Of a stretch of DNA of 64,000 nt, positions 58,420 through 64,000 are shown one piece after another. The notes under the pieces are model-generated. The model did no database searches, was not told the origin of the DNA, and saw only the letters and a list, made by a program, of their open reading frames with translations. How positions within the stretch are numbered: position 1 is the first letter of the stretch; each line of letters begins with the position of its first letter. Source of the stretch: Chrysoperla carnea (taxonomy: Eukaryota > Arthropoda > Insecta > Neuroptera > Chrysopidae); contig NC_058341.1 of assembly GCF_905475395.1 (NCBI RefSeq), positions 70,129,501 to 70,193,500 on the forward strand. Reading direction: 5' to 3'. A program made the position numbers and the translations under genes.

Positions 58420-61174
58420 ATCAATCAGTTTCAAGATATTGTTAAGTAGCATATAAATATATATATATTTGGCCGTTTTTCTCTATTTTCGGGAAAATGA
58501 CTTGAGATATCACAATTTTTTATTCTACATTTTTCTTAGGAAAAAAACTTTTCGACAATATTTGTTTGAACCTTTTTTTCATCCAGTTGGTTATTGAAAT
58601 ATTGGCCAAAAATCGTTTTTTATGTATATATTGCGTTAATTATCTCAAGCCTGGCACTTCCGAGACTTTGAATAAGTTCACGCAAAAGCATTATTACTAT
58701 TTTGAGCGGACCAAAATGTAAGATTTAATGTAAAGTGAAATGTAAAAAAAATGTAAAATGTAAATAATATGTGCAATATGTTTGTTTATTAATAATATGT
58801 TTATTTGTTTGCACTTAATATGTATATAAATAATTTACTAAAATAAAAATAATTTATTTTCAATAGATTTATATAATATCATTTCCACCTTTAATTTATT
58901 TAATAAAACATTGAAAATCCATAAAAATACGTATGTGTACAATTAAAATTATATATTATCAATTTTGTCTTTATGAAGTAGAACGACTGGAATTTCTTTG
59001 CTCATCGGTTATAATTTTTATTATGTTCCATTTTTACTTTTTCAAGGCAACAACTTTGTCGATTTTAGTATCGCGTGCTCGGTCAGCTATTCCGTAAGTG
59101 TTTTGACGAATCAGTATTTTCATAACTGAAAAAAGTAATAATAATAAAAATTAAAACTAATTCAACGCAATAAAACATACTAATGATAGAAAACATGAGA
59201 AATTAGTAATTACAATGCCTTGGTCAGATATTTTCATAGGTTTCCATTCAACATTCGGGTTAATAGGTACATCGGCGAGTTATGGGAATTGTTCGGATTC
59301 AATATCATCTCGATGATTGATCTCTTTTTAGAAATATAATTTTAGTCCAACTGCTTGCCAATATTTTTATCTGAAAACTGAAAATTCAACAATATTATTA
59401 TATATAAACAAAATAAAAGTTTATAAACAAATAACCTAAGACATCGATAATTTATGTAAACAAATAAAGGTTTGTCGACTCACCTTTTACAACCATAAAA
59501 ATATAATTACAATAAATAATTATTCTTCAAGTAACTTATTGAAACATTATTTAAATTAAAAATGTTTTAATGAAAATACAACGGCGAATAAAAATGATAT
59601 AATTAACCTCAAAAATAATTAAATAAACAAATATCACAGCCATAGATAATAACTACAATCCATCGTTATATATTTTCATGCTTCCCCCCATTCCCCTTGT
59701 TTATGTAAAATTTTGTATTTTTAATTGAAAATATTTAATTACATATTAATTATATAACTGGAGCAACTTTGGAATCTGAAACAGTATTTACGGAGCAATT
59801 TTTTGATACTTTCCGCTGATACATATGATTGTTTATTTTCTTTTAATATTTAATTAAATAAAACAAATACCATAACCATAGATAATAACTACAATCTATC
59901 GTAATATATTTTCATGTTTCCCCCCATTCCCCTTGTGTATGTAAAATTTTGTATTTTTAATGTAAAATATTTAATTACATATTAATCATATAACTGGAGC
60001 AACTTTGGAATCTGAAAGAGTATTTACGGAGCAATTTTTTGATACTTTCCGCTGATACATATGATTGTTTATTTTCTTTTAATATTTAATTAAATAAAAC
60101 AAATATCATAACCATAGATAATAACTACAATCTATTGTTATATATTTTCATGTTTCCCCCCCATCCCCTTTGTGTATGTAAATTTTTGTATTTTTAATTG
60201 AAAATATTTAATTACATATTAATTATATAACTGGAGCAACTTTGGAATCTGAAACAGTATTTACGGAGCAATTTTTTGATACTTTCCGCTGATACATATG
60301 ATTGTTTATTTTCTTTTAATATTTAATTAAATAAAACAAATACCATAACCATAGATAATAACTACAATCTATCGTAATATATTTTCATGTTTCCCCCCAT
60401 TCCCCTTGTGTATGTAAAATTTTGTATTTTTAATGTAAAATATTTAATTACATATTAATCATATAACTGGAGCAACTTTGGAATCTGAAAGAGTATTTAC
60501 GGAGCAATTTTTTGATACTTTCCGCTGATACATATGATTGTTTATTTTCTTTTAATATTTAATTAAATAAAACAAATATCATAACCATAGATAATAACTA
60601 CAATCTATTGTTATATATGTTCATGCTTCCCCCCCCCCCACCCCTTTGTGTATATAAAATTTTGTATTTTTAATTGAAAATATTTAATTACATATTAATT
60701 ATATAACTGGAGCAACTTTGGAATCTGAAAGAGTATTTACGGAGCAATTTTTTGATATTTTTCACTGATACATCTAATTATTTACTTTCTATTATTATTT
60801 CTTTTTTGTTTTTCTTCCCGCTCCCCTTAGTTTATGACATTCCCCTTGTGAATGACGTCATCACATACCTGTTTGAATTGCAATTATTAATTTTAATTAA
60901 TTATGCAAAAATAATTGATATTTATAAATCGTTATTGTTATATCCCGAAAGAAATAAACGGGAGCAATTTATTGATAGCAAAAACGTTAGGAAAAACTAT
61001 CAATTTACTGAGATATTGGAAAATAAAATTTTGTATTTTTAATTGCAAATATTTAATTAATTGATAATTTAATAACTGGAGCAATTTTGGAATCTGATGG
61101 AGCATTTAGAGAGCAATTTTTTGATATATGATTTAATAAATTTTGTTAATATTCCACGCTAACTATATTGTGGT
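58420..61174 (-). repeat. Right terminal inverted repeat of the foldback MULE
   Basis: Starts ATCAATCAGTTTCAAGATAT and ends CTATATTGTGGT. It lacks the mariner insertion seen in the left arm. Tandem units at about 59,640-60,780 run a-d-b-d-e from the outside in. Confidence 0.85.
58969..59330 (-). pseudogene. Captured CDK10-like fragment, right-arm copy
   Basis: Reverse complement of the left-arm fragment, with the acceptor at about 59,126 and the same frame breaks. Identity with the left copy by eye shows that capture preceded formation or homogenisation of the arms. Confidence 0.65.
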
Positions 61175-61409
61175 TGCCCAAACCTGTGACCGATACGTGT
61201 ATCGCTACTGGAGCTTCTTGATCTAGACTGCAGATGGCGTGCTTGTCGAAGTTCGTGTTATCAAAACGAAATAAAGTGATATCAAGCAAACGACTACTCA
61301 TGCGCCACCAGTGTTCCACGCGGGAACTACTTTACGGTTCAACTATATCGATCACGCTTCACTCTATGTGATGGTATATGAAGTTAACAGACCTGTATAT
61401 ATGACCGTG

Positions 61410-63095
61410 GATACTACCAACTTCAGTAAAACTTTCGACCAGAAAAGGTAATATTTTTATTAGCGTAAACAAATTAAGTTTTTTTTTTTTTTTTTAGAAA
61501 AATTTTACAGTTTTAAAAAATAATTAGTTATTTGTCTAAAATTATCATTATCATGCAAATGCTTATTGAAAGAGTAGTTTTTGTTTTGCATTTTATAACA
61601 AAATAATAATTTTAAAAAATTTGCTCATAATTTTTCTTTTTATTTCTCCCCAAAACTTTTACACAAGCAGGAACAATTTAGAATAACTAACGCAAATCGA
61701 AAAAAATACTTTAAATATACTTAACCATCTGCATTGTAATTTCATATAAATTTTCTAATTACTTTCTTATTTTTCATAACTACGTGTAAATTTAGGCATA
61801 GGTTAACTATGGATAATCCAAGAAATAGTTCAAATAAGCATCTGTATTTTGATAAGCATCTGTAATGAATGAAAATGAACTAACACTATATATTATTATG
61901 AATGATTCAATATAAACTTCCCAAAAACTTTACTATTATATTGTTATGTTACTCTTTTGGTATGGTCCAGGGAAGATGCTGCCACCACCTGATTGTTTAT
62001 TGTGAAGGATTAATCAGGAAAATCCTTGTAGAAAAATAACCAACACTTTTGATTTCTTTTAAAACTAATCTTTAATTACACTAATAATACTGTTTATATT
62101 TGATTATTAATATTTTGTTGATTTCAATTCAGCTTGATCATCAAGGTTAAATAATTACTGCATTCTTTTACGATGTTACTTCAAGTTGTATAATCACTGC
62201 ATACTTTTAATAATTTTACATTGTCTTTTTATATAGTTAATTGTGGGCCAAAATATTGGCTATCGTGACGTATTATTTTAAAATATTTGGCTCGTCAGCA
62301 AAATTATTAAATTTATGTCAGTTTAAATAAATATAAAAAATAATAATAATATTAAACAAAACTTTGTTTATAATTAAGTAATAGTTTTTACTTAAAAATA
62401 TGATTGATTTAGTGTATTAGAACCACTATTTTAAGGATAACGCTGTCTAGGGCCTAACAATATATGACGATAACAAAAGCTTATAGAAAAATAATTTCGA
62501 TTAAATTTAACTTTTTTTTTAAATGAAGATTCAGGGACTGTAATAAAAAAATAGGAGTTGCCATTTAAAACCTTAAAGTTGGCCCCGGTTTTAGCTGAGA
62601 ATATTTGGGGATTTGGGAGGGGGGAATGAGACACATGTTTAATCGTCTTACTAATTAAAATTAATCGTGTTTTCGACTGTGCCTATACTTATTAAATTTT
62701 AAGTAGATACATCAAATTTTTTTGTTTTATTCACAATTTTATCTGATTACGAGGTAAAAAACAAAGTGTATAGATGATAGCAAAATTTGTAATTAAGTTC
62801 AAAAAACAGTATATTAACTCATATTGACACATTTGAATTTAATATTGAACGTAGTCTGTCAATTTTTTGAATTTAAAGCATTAAAGCAATTTCATAAAAT
62901 TAAATTAACGTGTAATACATTTATTTAGATTAAAGAATATACATTTCCCAAAAAGAAAGATTTTTATATGAAGCATATACACTTAAAGTTATTTTAGCGA
63001 TTGGTAGCCAAATTTATAAAATTTATTTAAAAATAAGTATTTTCATAAGTACTTCGAATTTCTTAGAAATTACTTTTCGAGATAATAAAACTGAA
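61410..63095. other. Gene-free AT-rich stretch
   Basis: No coding sequence recognised; short frames only. A short G-rich tract (GGGATTTGGGAGGGGGGAAT at 62,609) stands out. Confidence 0.5.
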
Positions 63096-63746
63096 CAAGT
63101 GAAAACAAACAATTGACTGAGTTAATTGTTGAAATACCATGTATAGGCAGTGTTGATAACTCTGTCACATTGCACATACATACATATCTGACATATTTAA
63201 CTGATATTCTCATATAATGCGCAAGTGTTGATGCGCACTCGTTTGTTTTTTTGACGTCACGTAAATAACAAAAGATACTCACTTTGATATTAATACATAC
63301 TATAAAATTTGTATCTAATTAACGCCCTCGTGGGTAAACAGTGATGTTTACAAAAAAATGTTTCAAACAAAAGTTGTTTATTTTTTTGTAAGGAACATTT
63401 TTTACATTTAAACTTTTATTCTATCTCTAACGGTTTACAAGATGGGTACTACGGACCCATGACCCAATTGACCCATTTTGCTCATTTACGAACTTGACCT
63501 CACTTTTTACGTCCTAAACACGCTGTAAAAGCTTGATATCTCTTTTCGTTTTTGAGTAATCGTGACCACAGACGGACGGACGGCCGGACGGCCGGACGGA
63601 CGGACAACCGGAAATGGATTAATTAGGTGATTTTATGAACACCTATACCAATTTTTTTTTTGTAGCATCAATATTTTTAGGCGTTACAAACTTGGGACTA
63701 AACTTATAATACTATGTATATTTCATATATACATGGTATAAAAATG
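63096..63746 (-). repeat. Repeat A, complete copy
   Basis: CAAGTGAAAACAAACAATTG ... CATATATACATGGTATAAAA, with the GACGGACGGACGGCCGGACG microsatellite-like tract. Same family as at 24.7 kb, inverted. Confidence 0.75.
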
Positions 63747-64000
63747 ACCAAAGGTCGGAATATACAAGACAGTCAAAGTAAAAAAAGTCAGGTAGATCTG
63801 AAAGTGTGATTTTTAAATTTACAAGTTCGTAATAACCAATCGTGCTCAAAATTCATTAAAATAGAATAAAATACTATTAATTTAACTTTTTTCTATACTT
63901 TTATAGATTCAAATTTTCAAAAAAAAAAAGTAATAAAAAAAATCGTTATTTTTTTTCGAAAATTTGATATTAAGAAAATTAACAATTATTGTGTGATTTT
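63747..64000. other. Window end, nothing recognised
   Basis: AT-rich, no ORF or repeat assigned. Confidence 0.5.

Larger units (their letters stand above)
49696..61174 (+). mobile_element. Foldback/NOF-like MULE transposon, 11.5 kb, with 9 bp target duplication
   Basis: Ends ACCACAATATAG and CTATATTGTGGT are inverted, flanked by a perfect 9 bp duplication TGCCCAAAC (49,687-49,695; 61,175-61,183). The arms are ~2.75 kb inverted repeats (49,696-52,972 and 58,420-61,174). Each contains five ~237 bp tandem units and a kinase-gene fragment. The centre (52,973-58,419) carries a MULE transposase and a USP-like protease domain. 9 bp duplications and long, internally repetitive inverted repeats are the hallmarks of Drosophila Foldback (FB/NOF), a MULE lineage. 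The coding region is broken, so this copy is not autonomous. Confidence 0.85.
49656..61409. mobile_element. ~266 bp inverted-repeat element split by the foldback MULE
   Basis: CACGGTCGTATATACAGGTC (49,656) and GACCTGTATATATGACCGTG (ending 61,409) are inverted with one mismatch. Outside them are GATACTTT and GATACTAC (6 of 8 match, possible 8 bp target duplication). With the 11.5 kb insertion and one target copy removed, about 266 bp remain. Class uncertain. Confidence 0.45.

Noticed and set aside
1..64000. CRISPR arrays, bacterial operons, riboswitches, IS elements
   Set aside because: The window is eukaryotic: spliced exons, long introns and animal transposons. No spaced identical repeats of CRISPR type were seen.

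Overview
This window is nuclear DNA of an insect, but I cannot place the order. It is AT-rich. Its genes have small exons with GT/AG introns, and it is packed with arthropod-type DNA transposons: mariner, Tc1-like, hAT, Helitron, Mutator/foldback and a Tnp2-type transposase. I recognise only two ordinary host genes. Both start in the left quarter and are divergently oriented, about 2.1 kb apart.

Layout. (1) Positions 818-5898, minus strand: the first four coding exons of the insect orthologue of SON, an RS-domain splicing and RNA-processing factor. The gene runs off the left edge. Its third intron holds a Helitron-like sequence carrying an array of seven strong heat-shock-element blocks, then a ~960 bp foldback repeat. 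(2) 5899-8035: intergenic, with a LINE 3'-terminal fragment. (3) 8036-21817, plus strand: a four-exon gene for a 955-residue, low-complexity, probably nuclear and CDK-regulated protein that I cannot name. Its introns are full of repeats (several foldback elements, a 387 bp TA-flanked MITE, a ~148 bp tandem array and a self-nested dispersed repeat). (4) 21887-23882: a dead hAT element with intact ends and a perfect 8 bp target duplication. (5) 24-43 kb: gene-poor DNA with many nested repeats and a SWIM zinc-finger fragment. (6) 43489-45813: an intact 774-codon ORF for a Tnp2/EnSpm-type transposase-like protein. (7) 47305-49350: a 2 kb foldback element with internal 366 bp tandem repeats.

(8) 49696-61174 is the highlight: an 11.5 kb Foldback/NOF-like Mutator-superfamily (MULE) transposon. 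It has 2.75 kb terminal inverted repeats, a perfect 9 bp target duplication, five ~237 bp tandem units in each arm, and a broken coding region. That region contains a MULE transposase followed by a C-terminal domain that looks like a ubiquitin-specific (C19-type) cysteine protease. Each arm also carries an intron-containing fragment that looks captured from a host PISSLRE/CDK10-like kinase gene. Two later insertions (a palindromic mariner in the left arm and the 387 bp MITE in the transposase) and a Tc1-like fragment decorate it, and the copy is coding-dead. It is itself inserted in a ~266 bp inverted-repeat element. (9) 61.4-64 kb: non-coding, ending in another copy of the main dispersed repeat.

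How the pieces interact: the two host genes are probably housekeeping (RNA processing) and cell-cycle or chromatin related. Everything else is mobile DNA, much of it foldback-forming, with several readable insertion histories. All family assignments rest on motifs read by eye and on memory of the families; no search was run.
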